A DNA stretch of 54,687 nt from a virus, in the IMG/VR virus record IMGVR_UViG_3300030117_001005, positions 1 through 54,687 of that record, one strand, 5' to 3'. Positions 37,137-46,796 of this stretch are shown in pieces. Position 1 is the stretch's first letter. Every line of letters starts with the position of its first letter. The translations under genes and the position numbers were made by a program. The notes under the pieces were generated by a model. That model searched no databases, was not told the DNA's origin, and saw nothing but the letters and a program-made list of their open reading frames with translations.

Positions 37137-40100
37137 ATTCTATCCCCAACCTTTTACCTGTTCCTCTAATATCTTTCTGGAATCTTTTTACCATGTCTTC
37201 AAGCATGTAAAGTTGGTTTACGTCCAGATCAAACAAATCTTTTTCAGAAACGTCAAAATATTTTAAAGCTTTTCTCAAACTTTGTTTTGAGCTTGCACCT
37301 TTTATAGAGAAGATAAGACTTGTTTTCTTTTCGTCTGGGTCTAAAGATTTTTTAAGTACTTCCTTAGTGTTTTTATTAGCTACTCTTAAAATAGCTTTAA
37401 CAGAGTTTTGCTTATCTTTTAAAGACATATTATCCCAATCATTATTATAAAGAACAATGTCAGCTAACATTTCTATTTGAGGTCTTACATACTTATTGTA
37501 ATGATTGATAGCTTCAGGAGATTTGTTTCTTATTCCTGTATCCCATTCAGGTCTACCAATATCGTTAAAAAGTTTTTGAATTGTTGAAGAAGGTTGAACC
37601 TCTCGATACCCTACAAGTTTTCCTATAGGTACAGGCATAGGTTCGTCTGACAAAGCTTTTTCCTTTTTGTCTTTATCTTCTTTTATACTAGAAAAAATTT
37701 CGTCTGTGTATCTTAATGAATCATTAATCCATTTAGTTCCTTGTTTCTTATCTACTACCTCGTAGTCCTCTCCCTTAAGCATGGCAATTGTTTGATTAAC
37801 TGGTTCAAGTCTTCTCGTAAAACCAGATACGTATTGAGATACAATCTCACCTAAAAACTGTCCTGTTAAATCAAGAAGTTCTTGATCTTCAAGATCTGCA
37901 GCTATCTGAAAACCTTTTATTACCGCACCATATGAGTCACCAAAGTCTCTTGTTAAAGCACGAGTACCAAAGTTGTCACCAAAAGCTTTGAGTAAATCTT
38001 GAGGAACTGCACCATCTCTGACTAAGTGTGCTCCCATTCTACCCATTAACATTGGTACATTTCTTGGATACTCATAAAGATAACTTCTTACAGAGCCATC
38101 TTCATCTCTATCTTCGTACCAAGCAAGACCCTCTTCTAGGTTCTGCATTTGTTTATAAGTTCCTATAGCAAGAGCACTGTATCCTACTGCTGATTTAGTT
38201 ATCAGATCTAAAGTGTCTCTCTTTTGTGCTGCTTCTCCACCTGCTCTTACTACATATTTATTAATTAAACTAATACCAGAATGATCAAACATAAAAGCTA
38301 CACTGTTATTCCAAAACTGACCAAAGGGAGCAAGAACCCCTATCCCTGGAACGTTTCTTACCTCTTCTATTCCGTTGGCTAACTTCTGTAAGTAACCATC
38401 ATTACCACCATACTTCTTTGAGAAGGTGTTACGTAAAGCATCTTGAACTGCTCTAGCTTCTATCTCTGCAAACTCTTTAAACATTTCTGTTCCAGGTTGT
38501 GATAAATACTTTACCAGTTCATCATCCTGTAAGAACTCCGCAAAAGTTTTTCCGTATTTTATTCTTACTTGTTTGTCTATTGCGTAAGCAAACTCTTGAG
38601 TCTTTGTAATAAAGTCCTGAGCTTTAACAGCGTACAAAGTTTCAAATAATTCATTAGTTTTTTGAACAAAGTTTTTATCTTTTATTTTGTCAGGGTTTAA
38701 CTCAAACTCGTCAAGTATACCTTTGACTTCAACACCACCGTTGAGATACCTAAATATTTCTCTTTGTGCCTCTGGTCTTACAGCCATGTAATCTAAAATT
38801 GTGTCCTTTGTTCCGTAAGGATCAACCATGTTTCTGACCTTCTGTCTTTGAAGATCCATCATGGACACAGCTAACTTTTTATATTTAGCAGCGTCCTCTG
38901 TATTACCTGCAACAGTTTTAATTAGGGCATTACCACTATACAGTGAGGCTCTAATCATATCAGAAATACTCTGGTTTATGGTAGCGGCTTTCCAACCAAG
39001 TATGTTTAATGCTGTTGTTCCTGGATGTGTAATAATAGATCTTATCAAAAGACTTTGAAAGTCTATTGCACCTTTCTTTACTTTTTCATAAGTAGTTTTA
39101 TTAACAGGATCTACTATAGCATCTGCTATTTGCTCAGGAGATGGATCTTCTAATCCAAGTTTAGTAAACAACTGCTTACCTTGTGACTTAACTTGAAGTA
39201 TTCTTCCACCTTCTGAAACAGCAGCAGCATCTAATTTTATAAACTCTTCAAAGTTAAAATCTTTTAGTTGATCTGATGACTGCTTTAAAATATCGTAAGC
39301 TTCAAGAACAATTTTTTTGTTTTCTTTTGACAGATCCTCAAAAGCGTTTCCTAAAAAATCTGTGAAGTTCATATCAAAAGGTTGTCTGTACCCTGCTTTT
39401 GCTAGTATCTGAACAAGACCTTCAAACCCTGCAGCGTCTGCTCTTTCTAGTTGAACATCTTTCTTACCATTAAAGAACATGACAGCAAACTCAGTATCAT
39501 AGTCAATAGAAGCTTTGGGATCGTCAGAAACTTTAGCTAACTCTTTACCGTCTGCAACTTTCTGCGCCCACCTACTAGTACTTTCCTTAAGCTTAAGTAA
39601 TGCTTGAGTTACGTCACCACTAGCAAGTATTTCTTTTCTTCGTTTCTTTGATACACTGTTAAGAGTGTTATCTAAATCTTTTTGAATCTCTGAGGATCGA
39701 TGTAACTCAATTGAGGCAAGAGGTATATTCTTTTTCTTACTTATAGCAATAAGACCTAACTGCAATCCACCACCAAGAGCACCAGTTGCTGTTGATAAAC
39801 CCGCTTGAAAAAAATCTAGATCATCTTTAAATCCTGAAGTAACCTCAGCTTGTTGTTGTGTAAGATCAACACCACCTGCAGCAGCCATGTCAAAGCCAAG
39901 GCTACCATAGATAGCTTTTCTGTCTGCTTTATCTAGTATTACTTTTCTTTTAGATTTTTGAAGAGCCTGTTGTAAAGCTCTCTGTGTTGCTTCTCTTTGA
40001 ACTCTTTCAACAGCAGTTTTCTTTAATCCTTGTTTAGCAGCATTGTTAGCAGCTAGTTTACCTGCTCTAAAAGCTACTCGCTTTGCACCTTCTATTGCTG

Positions 40101-40596
40101 CTCTAGAACCACCTGCAGCAAACAACTTACCTACACCAAGAGACACTAAGTTTACTGGGTCAACAACAATAGCTCTTGCGTAATCACCTACAGCATCTAG
40201 CTTCTCTCCTAATGTCCTGTCCTTACTGAAAGCACCACCAAGACTGTCAAACAACTTGTAAGCTTGAGCAGCCTTTGCACGTCTAGCATCAAGCTCGTCA
40301 CCTTCCCCTGAGTTAAGATGTGTCAACTCAGTAAGAGCAACAACAGATTGACCTGCGTTAAACTTCCTCATTTGATTTATGTAAGAGTCAATAATCTTTC
40401 TTTTGTCGTACTCAGTTTCTTCCATACCGAATCGATCAGACATATAATCTTTAATGACGTTGTAGTTATCATCAAGTGATAACGTTTCAATAAGAGAAAG
40501 ACCCTCCTGCTTTTCTATTTCAGGGGGTCTTTCCGTACCTCCACCTCCCTGGAAATACTCATCTATTTGTTTTTGACGTTCTTGGTAAGTGCTCAT
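37135..40596 (-). CDS. Very large internal virion (ejection) protein
   Basis: A 1153-residue protein, last gene of the right minus-strand operon. The N-terminus QKQIDEYFQGGGGTERPPEI is followed by helical regions, a Gly/Ala-rich segment (VDPVNLVSLGVGKLFAAGGS), Lys/Arg/Gln-rich helices (QREATQRALQQALQKSKRKV) and a long C-terminal helical part. Size and place match T7 gp15/gp16-type internal proteins that are ejected with DNA. No transglycosylase motif is seen here; that activity is in the gene at 42090. Confidence 0.75.
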   Translation of the reverse strand: MSTYQERQKQIDEYFQGGGGTERPPEIEKQEGLSLIETLSLDDNYNVIKDYMSDRFGMEETEYDKRKIIDSYINQMRKFNAGQSVVALTELTHLNSGEGDELDARRAKAAQAYKLFDSLGGAFSKDRTLGEKLDAVGDYARAIVVDPVNLVSLGVGKLFAAGGSRAAIEGAKRVAFRAGKLAANNAAKQGLKKTAVERVQREATQRALQQALQKSKRKVILDKADRKAIYGSLGFDMAAAGGVDLTQQQAEVTSGFKDDLDFFQAGLSTATGALGGGLQLGLIAISKKKNIPLASIELHRSSEIQKDLDNTLNSVSKKRRKEILASGDVTQALLKLKESTSRWAQKVADGKELAKVSDDPKASIDYDTEFAVMFFNGKKDVQLERADAAGFEGLVQILAKAGYRQPFDMNFTDFLGNAFEDLSKENKKIVLEAYDILKQSSDQLKDFNFEEFIKLDAAAVSEGGRILQVKSQGKQLFTKLGLEDPSPEQIADAIVDPVNKTTYEKVKKGAIDFQSLLIRSIITHPGTTALNILGWKAATINQSISDMIRASLYSGNALIKTVAGNTEDAAKYKKLAVSMMDLQRQKVRNMVDPYGTKDTILDYMAVRPEAQREIFRYLNGGVEVKGILDEFELNPDKIKDKNFVQKTNELFETLYAVKAQDFITKTQEFAYAIDKQVRIKYGKTFAEFLQDDELVKYLSQPGTEMFKEFAEIEARAVQDALRNTFSKKYGGNDGYLQKLANGIEEVRNVPGIGVLAPFGQFWNNSVAFMFDHSGISLINKYVVRAGGEAAQKRDTLDLITKSAVGYSALAIGTYKQMQNLEEGLAWYEDRDEDGSVRSYLYEYPRNVPMLMGRMGAHLVRDGAVPQDLLKAFGDNFGTRALTRDFGDSYGAVIKGFQIAADLEDQELLDLTGQFLGEIVSQYVSGFTRRLEPVNQTIAMLKGEDYEVVDKKQGTKWINDSLRYTDEIFSSIKEDKDKKEKALSDEPMPVPIGKLVGYREVQPSSTIQKLFNDIGRPEWDTGIRNKSPEAINHYNKYVRPQIEMLADIVLYNNDWDNMSLKDKQNSVKAILRVANKNTKEVLKKSLDPDEKKTSLIFSIKGASSKQSLRKALKYFDVSEKDLFDLDVNQLYMLEDMVKRFQKDIRGTGKRLGIE

Positions 40597-41549
40597 TCTT
40601 GTTCGTCACCTTGAAAAAGTTCAGCAGTTCCGTCTGGAAAGTAAGCCGTGTTTGATAGAGCCGCCCTGTAAGTTGGTCTGGTATTAAACCAGTTCTGAGC
40701 AATGTCTGGATGTACTAACATTAGTTGGTAATAATATTGATAAGGATCACTGCTGTATTCTCTTTGTATTTTTAAAAGCTCTTGATAATTTTGATCAATT
40801 TGATTTTCTATTTCTTCATTTGAAGCATCTGCTTTTTTAGCAAGCAAGTCCTGCATTTCATTTTCTATCCAAGTATCATACGACTTGTATATTTGATCTC
40901 TTGCATCAGTAAGTAATTCTCTGTCACCTCCTGACAAAAGACCTAGATCAACCTTAGTTCTTGAATCTTCTTTTCTTCCCTTTACAGGTGAAGCAGACAT
41001 ACTAGCAAAAACATCAGCACCAGTTATGTCACCAAAGATACTCTCAGAATATGCATCATACATAATATCTTGTGATGATTTTTCCCCAAACATTTTTTGT
41101 AGTAAGTTCTGCTCAACCTGCTCTGGCCTTTCTCCCATATCTCCTTTAACAAAGTAAGGAGTAGCTTTCTTAATTAACTCTGACGGATTTATATCTCCCC
41201 CTTCAAAATCTGAAGCCACCTCAACAGCTTGTTTAAGAATATTTGATGTAAGTCTACCCTCTTCCTCTGCTGTTTGTGCAGCTTTAGCAAGCCTAAGAAC
41301 TTCTCTTGGGTTGTCAATAAGCAAAGCATTAATAGACCTGTCATCTAGATCTTTAGACTGTAAGTAATCAACAGATCTCTCAAGTAAATCACGAAACTTA
41401 TTTACTTCTTGCCTACGTTCAATGCCACGTTGGGTGAGGTACTCTTTTATCTTATCCTTTTTTTCTCTCGTGTACTTCCTATTCTCTTTCATGTCCTCAG
41501 CTAAACCGCCAAGGAAAGCACCTGCAGTAACCCTACCAAAAAAACCCAT
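40593..41549 (-). CDS. Virion-associated helical protein
   Basis: A 318-residue protein between internal virion genes. The N-terminus is Gly/Ala-rich (FGRVTAGAFLGGLAEDMKEN), then charged helices (EYLTQRGIERRQEVNKFRDL; QDLLAKKADASNEEIENQID). It overlaps the next gene by 4 bases. Probably a component of the ejected internal core; inferred from position. Confidence 0.65.
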   Translation of the reverse strand: MGFFGRVTAGAFLGGLAEDMKENRKYTREKKDKIKEYLTQRGIERRQEVNKFRDLLERSVDYLQSKDLDDRSINALLIDNPREVLRLAKAAQTAEEEGRLTSNILKQAVEVASDFEGGDINPSELIKKATPYFVKGDMGERPEQVEQNLLQKMFGEKSSQDIMYDAYSESIFGDITGADVFASMSASPVKGRKEDSRTKVDLGLLSGGDRELLTDARDQIYKSYDTWIENEMQDLLAKKADASNEEIENQIDQNYQELLKIQREYSSDPYQYYYQLMLVHPDIAQNWFNTRPTYRAALSNTAYFPDGTAELFQGDEQE

Positions 41550-41553
41550 CTTA

Positions 41554-42090
41554 TTACCTCGCCATCAGACCTTTAGGTGTATCTTCAACAACATCATCAT
41601 CCATCATATCAGATTCTTCACTGGGTTCTGCTTCTGATGTTGCTGTTTCACTTATCTCTTTTAAAAGTTCAAAACCCTTATCACGTTCTTCTTCAGGAGT
41701 TTTGTCAACAGCCCTCACCAACATAGCAGCTTTTTCTGTTGCTGATAATTCTTCTTTATCAAAAGTTTCTTTGTATTCTACACCTGCAGCGTCAGCCATT
41801 TTCATTACTGCTTTACGGACTACACGTTCAATTAACAAACTCTTGTCAATATCGTGTACACCTTTTCCTACAGCACCTGTCATCATTGAATCAGTAAGAA
41901 CCTTTACTGGTATACCCATATCAAGAGCAAAGAAAATATTATCTATTACTTCTGGATCAGAGATCCTATCAAGATGGTATCTTACTGCTTCATTAGGTTC
42001 TGTTATTTCTGGGGGTCTTTCCCAAGGATAATTCTTTGGTTCATCTGTTAGGGCTTGCCCTGGAATAGGTCTGTTAAATACTTCAGACAT
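41554..42090 (-). CDS. Virion-associated protein of unknown function
   Basis: A 178-residue acidic helical protein (PIPGQALTDEPKNYPWERPP; DAAGVEYKETFDKEELSATE). It sits between the transglycosylase and the 318-residue gene in an operon of internal virion proteins. No domain recognised. Confidence 0.65.
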   Translation of the reverse strand: MSEVFNRPIPGQALTDEPKNYPWERPPEITEPNEAVRYHLDRISDPEVIDNIFFALDMGIPVKVLTDSMMTGAVGKGVHDIDKSLLIERVVRKAVMKMADAAGVEYKETFDKEELSATEKAAMLVRAVDKTPEEERDKGFELLKEISETATSEAEPSEESDMMDDDVVEDTPKGLMAR

Positions 42091-42908
42091 TATACTTCAC
42101 CTCTGTAAAATTTAATAATACTTCCTACCGTAGCATTTCCATCTTCACCTGCCCATTTAGGATTTGCTTTTAGTTCTTTACTTCCTTTTCTGTAGACTAC
42201 AAAATCTTTGTCTTTGTCTCTTGCTGAAGGTGCAGCAATCAACAGACCTAAAGGAACTGACCCATTGTAGTCTGCATAATTCCATCGATCTAAATATTTT
42301 TCTAGAGCGTTTAGCTGATCTACTGGATTTTTAGAACTATTTAATTTTTTAATGTTAATTCCTGCTTCTTTAGCAGGTGTTGCTAATATTTGAAACATGT
42401 TCTTTGCAGCAGGGTTAGTCATAAGACTACTTTCTTTAGCACCAACCATAAGTATTTCACGTTCAGGTATACCATACTTTTCTGATAGCTCTGTCAACTT
42501 AGCAGAAAATCTTTCGTCTTCTTTTAACTCTTTTATGGTGTCAGAAAAATCGTCTAGGTCTTTATCAAAAAAATACTCTGCTCCTTTAGGACGGTTAGGA
42601 ATACTTTCTTCCATGTCATCTGTGTCCATGTCACTAAAATCAAAATCTTTTTCAAGATCGTCATCCCAAGTTCCGTAGAACTCAGACAAAGCTTCGTCTG
42701 CTTTAGAATCATCAACAGAAGCACTAGTTTTTAAAGCGTTTCTTACACCCCTTCTAGCCTCTTCCATTTTTGCTTTAGTCTCGTTTCTTCCCATAAGACT
42801 TCGTTGGGTAGTCTCAGCTTTGTTAGCTTGTGCTGCTCCTTTCCAATTCTCTAAAATCGCAGCATGTATTGAAGCTGCTTGTGGTTCTTTATCTGGAGGT
42901 AAACTCAT
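42090..42908 (-). CDS. Virion lytic transglycosylase
   Basis: A 272-residue protein whose C-terminal half has a soluble-lytic-transglycosylase pattern: EREILMVGAKESSLMTNPAA with catalytic E159, then KNMFQIL, and a downstream Tyr/Asn segment (LEKYLDRWNYADYNG). Such domains cut glycan strands so the phage can pass DNA through the wall; in T7 the domain is part of gp16, here it is a separate gene. It overlaps its neighbours by one base. Confidence 0.75.
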   Translation of the reverse strand: MSLPPDKEPQAASIHAAILENWKGAAQANKAETTQRSLMGRNETKAKMEEARRGVRNALKTSASVDDSKADEALSEFYGTWDDDLEKDFDFSDMDTDDMEESIPNRPKGAEYFFDKDLDDFSDTIKELKEDERFSAKLTELSEKYGIPEREILMVGAKESSLMTNPAAKNMFQILATPAKEAGINIKKLNSSKNPVDQLNALEKYLDRWNYADYNGSVPLGLLIAAPSARDKDKDFVVYRKGSKELKANPKWAGEDGNATVGSIIKFYRGEV

Positions 42909-45900
42909 TATCCTATCCCTACTATACTTTTAAATACTTCTTTTAAGAAATTACCTGAGTTTGCTGCTGCTTGTATATCAGCTTCTAACTTTGCTGCTTC
43001 TTTGACACCTTCTATCTGTAACTTTTCAAGGACAACAGCATTAGCTCTTTGAGCGTTGTTCTCTGAGATCTGAAAGGCCATTGAAAGAATGTCTCTTTCT
43101 CTCATCCATATCTCATCTAACGCCCTCATAGTCAACCCATTTACGCTCTGAGCATAAGCCATGTTAGCCTCGTTTGCTGCAGCAGAATTTATGGTTGCAA
43201 TGTTCTGTCTCCACTGAGCATTTGCTTGTGCCACAGCAAGATAGTTCTGAGCGTTAAACCTTTCTCTTACATCCTGTAACTCAGCATTAAACTCTAGCAA
43301 CGTGTTTATTTCGTCAGCGTTAAACTGTTGCATTGCGTTGAGTTGGGCAGCATTGAACTGATTGACTGAAGCTTTGAGGTTAGCAAAGAACTGGTTTGCT
43401 TGGTTTTCAGAAGTAGCATTAAACTGATTTACTGCGTTCTCAGCAGCACTATCAGACAATATTGAATTAATTAGTGATTGTTGTTTAAACAAAGCTGATT
43501 GTTGATCGTTAGACAAGTTAGCCATGTCAACTTGTAAAAAGTTCTGAGCGTTTTGTACTTGTGCTTGCTGTCTGTTGTTAAGGTTAGATATGTCAAGCTG
43601 AGATATGGCAGCAGCCTCAGCCATAACTACAGCTTGTCTGTTAGACAGATTCTGAAGTTGCATGGTGTTAGCAGCCCTAGAGTTTTCTAAGGCTATCTGT
43701 TGATCTGCAGTAAACTGCAGGTTAGCAATCTCAGACACAGTAGTAGCATTTTTTACTTTAGCTTGGAAAGCTTGATCAAACTCAATACCTAAGAACTTAG
43801 CACGTTGTTCAGCTTTAAACAAAGCCATCTGCTGTTTGTTACCTGCGTCTATTTGAGCAATAGGCAATGCGGCTTCCATAGCAGCCTGTACAATAGCTTG
43901 TCCTGCAAGAGATGAAGCACCAAGACCACGTTCTGCTAAGACTGCTGTAGCTCTTCTCATAGATCCTGCAGCCCAAGCAGGTGTGTTACCACCTTCAAAC
44001 TGTTGCATCAAAGAAGCTAGTTCATCTTGAACTGTAGCAGCCTGTACTTCACCAGTTCCAAATGTTGCTGATACTTTTCCTTGATCAACACCAGTACCAA
44101 CAACAAGCTCTCCGTTTGGACCGGTGCGTAGTTCACGAGTAGGAGCATTCTCAACGTTAAGAGCAGAACTCGTTACCCCTGCTAATCCAGAAACACCAGA
44201 AGTATTTTGTTGTTGAGCAGTGATAGTGCTAGAGGGTTGATCCAGATTAGCAGCACTCATTGTTGAAGTTGCTGACTTTATAGCAGTCTGTGTTTTGTCA
44301 GCACTAATGTCTGCTGCTCTTTTTTCTGTGGGTGCATCAGCTACCACACCAGTACCCATTTGAGCTATTTCATCTCTGCGTACAATAGGAGCTACACCTA
44401 GTGACTGACCTGCAGTAGCTTCTATTACAGATCCGTAAGTATTAGGATCTATGTAAGTAGTTGGTGATGCAGCTATTGCACCTTGAGGTGCTCCATAAGC
44501 TTGAGCAACAAGATTTCTTTGAAACTGACCTAAATCTTCTTTTGTTACTTGTTGCTGAGTATTTATTCCACTCTGATTTATGTCTGCTGTCTGTGGGGGC
44601 ATAGGAAAAGTATCAACAATTGGGCTTGTATCTACATTTGCTGCATATGCTGCTGCATTTGCTGCCGCATTTGCCGTAAGTTGGTCTACGTCTGCTGCAT
44701 TTTTGGCTGCGTTAGCTTCTGCTAGTGTTGCAAATAACTGTGAGAATCTACCGTCAGGATACTGTATCTTAAACTGTGTACCATCTTGAACAACAAAACC
44801 ACCTGGAGCATAACTCTGTACCATACCACCTTGGGAAAAATATCCCTGTTGTTCCATTTCATCTCGCAATTGGTCAGCTTGCTGTTGTTGTGTAGATTGT
44901 GTAGTCTGTGTGTTGGCCTGAGTTTTAGGAACTAAATAGTATCCTGCAGGAATAGGTTGAGATGGTTTACCGTTGATATGTTGAATATACATAGTCATAC
45001 CAAAACTATTTCTGTATAGCCTCATTTCAAAAGTAGGTGCTAGATTTTGATTAAACTGTTCTTGTGGAGTTTGGGGTTGATAGAATTGTTGTTGTTGATT
45101 AGCTCTAGCAATAAAACTATCTTCTTGGTTTTCTAGCCCTTGTTGAAACGTAGGTATTTGTTGTTGAGTTACACCTGTCATAGCAGGAGTTGAAGTTCCT
45201 ACATTGCTTGTTCCTGCTAGTGGTGTTGAGATGTAACCAGTAGTGTTTGGAGTAAAGAAGCTACCAGTCTGCCCTGTGGCTGCTGTAGGATCTTGAGCAA
45301 TATCTATCTGAGCAGTTGGATTAAGAGATGTGGCAACACCATCAGCACCTAAAAGTTTAGCATCATCTTCTTCTAATATTTTTAATTTCTTTAATATTTC
45401 AACCCACTGTAAAGAGTTGTACAAATCACCAGTAGCATCAACTTGATATTGTTGATTTATAGCTTGTTCTTGATCTAAATATTTTTTATCGTAGATACCG
45501 TCAAAATCACCTACTGGTTTTAAAGCTATACTTTCTTTACCTGAATCTTTTAAAAGGTTTTGAATAAGAACTTGGTTAGCAAGGTTATCGTTAACCATAA
45601 ACCTGTATTCTTCACCAGTTTCTTCATCGATCTGACCTGCGTATGATTGTAAATTCTCAGAAGTACTTTCTAAATACCCGTAGTCTTGAGCGACTTCATA
45701 AGCGTTAAGATAAGCGACTGCTCCTGCATCCCTAGGACCACCTAAAGTAGAGTTATCATAAAATGTTTCATTATTTCCTACCTCGTATCCGTATTCTCTA
45801 AGTAAACCCTCAACACTATCTATTTCTCCTGCTTCCCCTGTTCCAGGAGAATTTAAAGGTGTATCTTCAGTTAAACCTGCAGCTACTTTTAACTCGTTAA

Positions 45901-46327
45901 GAGTCTCTGTTGCAACACCAGTAACACCAGAGAGATATACTGCATCAGCTAAGTTTGCTACTGCGTCATCAGCAGAAGTTTCTTCTTCTGTTGGTGTTTC
46001 TTCTGCCTCTGCCTCTGCTGCCGCTGCGGCTGCTGCTGCTGCTGCTGCTTCTGCGGCTGCTTTTCTACGTGCTCTTTTCTTACGTCTTTTTTTAGCTCTT
46101 CTAGAAGCTGCTGCTGCATATTCTCTTGCAGCACTCGCATTGCTAGATGAACTACTTGACTCAACAGGATCTTGATTTTGCCCTGTTACATTTCCTTCAC
46201 TATCTGTAGTAAAAACAACAGGGTTAGTAGGGTTGTTTAATACAGTACCTGTTGCTAATGTTGCCCCTGTAGGTATTTGTGTTACTGAAGAATTTGCATT
46301 ACTTGGATTTACATTTTGTTCAGGCAT
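42908..46327 (-). CDS. Very large Gln/Ala-rich virion protein
   Basis: An 1139-residue protein. The N-terminal third contains a strongly basic stretch (RRAKKRRKKRARRKAAAEAA) leading into a poly-Ala run, then acidic sequence. A globular part near residues 440-470 (FEMRLYRNSFGMTMYIQHIN) is followed by GYFSQGGMVQSYAPGGFVVQ. The last 350 residues are Asn/Gln/Ala-rich helices (NQFNAAQLNAMQQFNADEIN). Size and position among ejection-type genes suggest an internal virion protein. The Gly-Gly motifs match those of the 1169-residue protein. Confidence 0.7.
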   Translation of the reverse strand: MPEQNVNPSNANSSVTQIPTGATLATGTVLNNPTNPVVFTTDSEGNVTGQNQDPVESSSSSSNASAAREYAAAASRRAKKRRKKRARRKAAAEAAAAAAAAAAAEAEAEETPTEEETSADDAVANLADAVYLSGVTGVATETLNELKVAAGLTEDTPLNSPGTGEAGEIDSVEGLLREYGYEVGNNETFYDNSTLGGPRDAGAVAYLNAYEVAQDYGYLESTSENLQSYAGQIDEETGEEYRFMVNDNLANQVLIQNLLKDSGKESIALKPVGDFDGIYDKKYLDQEQAINQQYQVDATGDLYNSLQWVEILKKLKILEEDDAKLLGADGVATSLNPTAQIDIAQDPTAATGQTGSFFTPNTTGYISTPLAGTSNVGTSTPAMTGVTQQQIPTFQQGLENQEDSFIARANQQQQFYQPQTPQEQFNQNLAPTFEMRLYRNSFGMTMYIQHINGKPSQPIPAGYYLVPKTQANTQTTQSTQQQQADQLRDEMEQQGYFSQGGMVQSYAPGGFVVQDGTQFKIQYPDGRFSQLFATLAEANAAKNAADVDQLTANAAANAAAYAANVDTSPIVDTFPMPPQTADINQSGINTQQQVTKEDLGQFQRNLVAQAYGAPQGAIAASPTTYIDPNTYGSVIEATAGQSLGVAPIVRRDEIAQMGTGVVADAPTEKRAADISADKTQTAIKSATSTMSAANLDQPSSTITAQQQNTSGVSGLAGVTSSALNVENAPTRELRTGPNGELVVGTGVDQGKVSATFGTGEVQAATVQDELASLMQQFEGGNTPAWAAGSMRRATAVLAERGLGASSLAGQAIVQAAMEAALPIAQIDAGNKQQMALFKAEQRAKFLGIEFDQAFQAKVKNATTVSEIANLQFTADQQIALENSRAANTMQLQNLSNRQAVVMAEAAAISQLDISNLNNRQQAQVQNAQNFLQVDMANLSNDQQSALFKQQSLINSILSDSAAENAVNQFNATSENQANQFFANLKASVNQFNAAQLNAMQQFNADEINTLLEFNAELQDVRERFNAQNYLAVAQANAQWRQNIATINSAAANEANMAYAQSVNGLTMRALDEIWMRERDILSMAFQISENNAQRANAVVLEKLQIEGVKEAAKLEADIQAAANSGNFLKEVFKSIVGIG

Positions 46328-46338
46328 ACTTTAATTCC

Positions 46339-46593
46339 TTATTTTCCCATTGTCATCCATACCGCACCTGCAATAAATGTCAGGACTCCAACGGTAGTCA
46401 TTTTTACTACTGTAGATCTTATAGATCTGCGTGTATCTCTCCACGCTTCTATGAGATTACGCATCTCTATTATATCTTTTGCAGCATCATCATCAAGTAG
46501 CCCAATAGAACGCAGTGCTTCTTTAGCACCACGACTAGCTGCGTTGTCTAGCATCTCTTCTAGTTCTTCTGGGGTAAGTTTGATGTCACTCAT
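46339..46593 (-). CDS. DUF6127-like protein with C-terminal membrane segment
   Basis: An 84-residue protein: LTPEELEEMLDNAASRGAKE, then IGLLDDDAAKDIIEMRNLIE and a C-terminal membrane helix (KMTTVGVLTFIAGAVWMTMG). The layout resembles DUF6127, found in alphaproteobacterial phages and prophages. Function unknown; the membrane segment would allow a holin- or injection-related role. Confidence 0.7.
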   Translation of the reverse strand: MSDIKLTPEELEEMLDNAASRGAKEALRSIGLLDDDAAKDIIEMRNLIEAWRDTRRSIRSTVVKMTTVGVLTFIAGAVWMTMGK

Positions 46594-46795
46594 TTACATT
46601 CTCTAGTGATTTAGATAGCATACTTATAAATGCTTCTCGTCCTACGTTAAGTTGATCAACATTAAACTTAGCACTTTTTAATTTACGGTCTAAGTCTTGT
46701 ATATGGTTCAACATACTCTTCTGTTGATCTGTTAAGTCTTCTGCAAAATATTCTTTGTTGTTGATAATAACTGGGGTTTTTTTATCTTTTCCCAT
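46586..46795 (-). CDS. Small DUF6447-like protein
   Basis: A 69-residue protein: VIINNKEYFAEDLTDQQKSM then HIQDLDRKLKSAKFNVDQLN. The 'NxKEY..EDL' start plus helical hairpin resembles the DUF6447 family (recalled). It overlaps its neighbour by 8 bases. Function unknown. Confidence 0.65.
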   Translation of the reverse strand: MGKDKKTPVIINNKEYFAEDLTDQQKSMLNHIQDLDRKLKSAKFNVDQLNVGREAFISMLSKSLENVNE

Positions 46796-46796
46796 T

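Noticed and set aside
45958-46164. 68-codon Gln/Lys-rich minus-strand frame
   Set aside because: Out-of-frame reading of the poly-Ala and basic segment of the 1139-residue gene.
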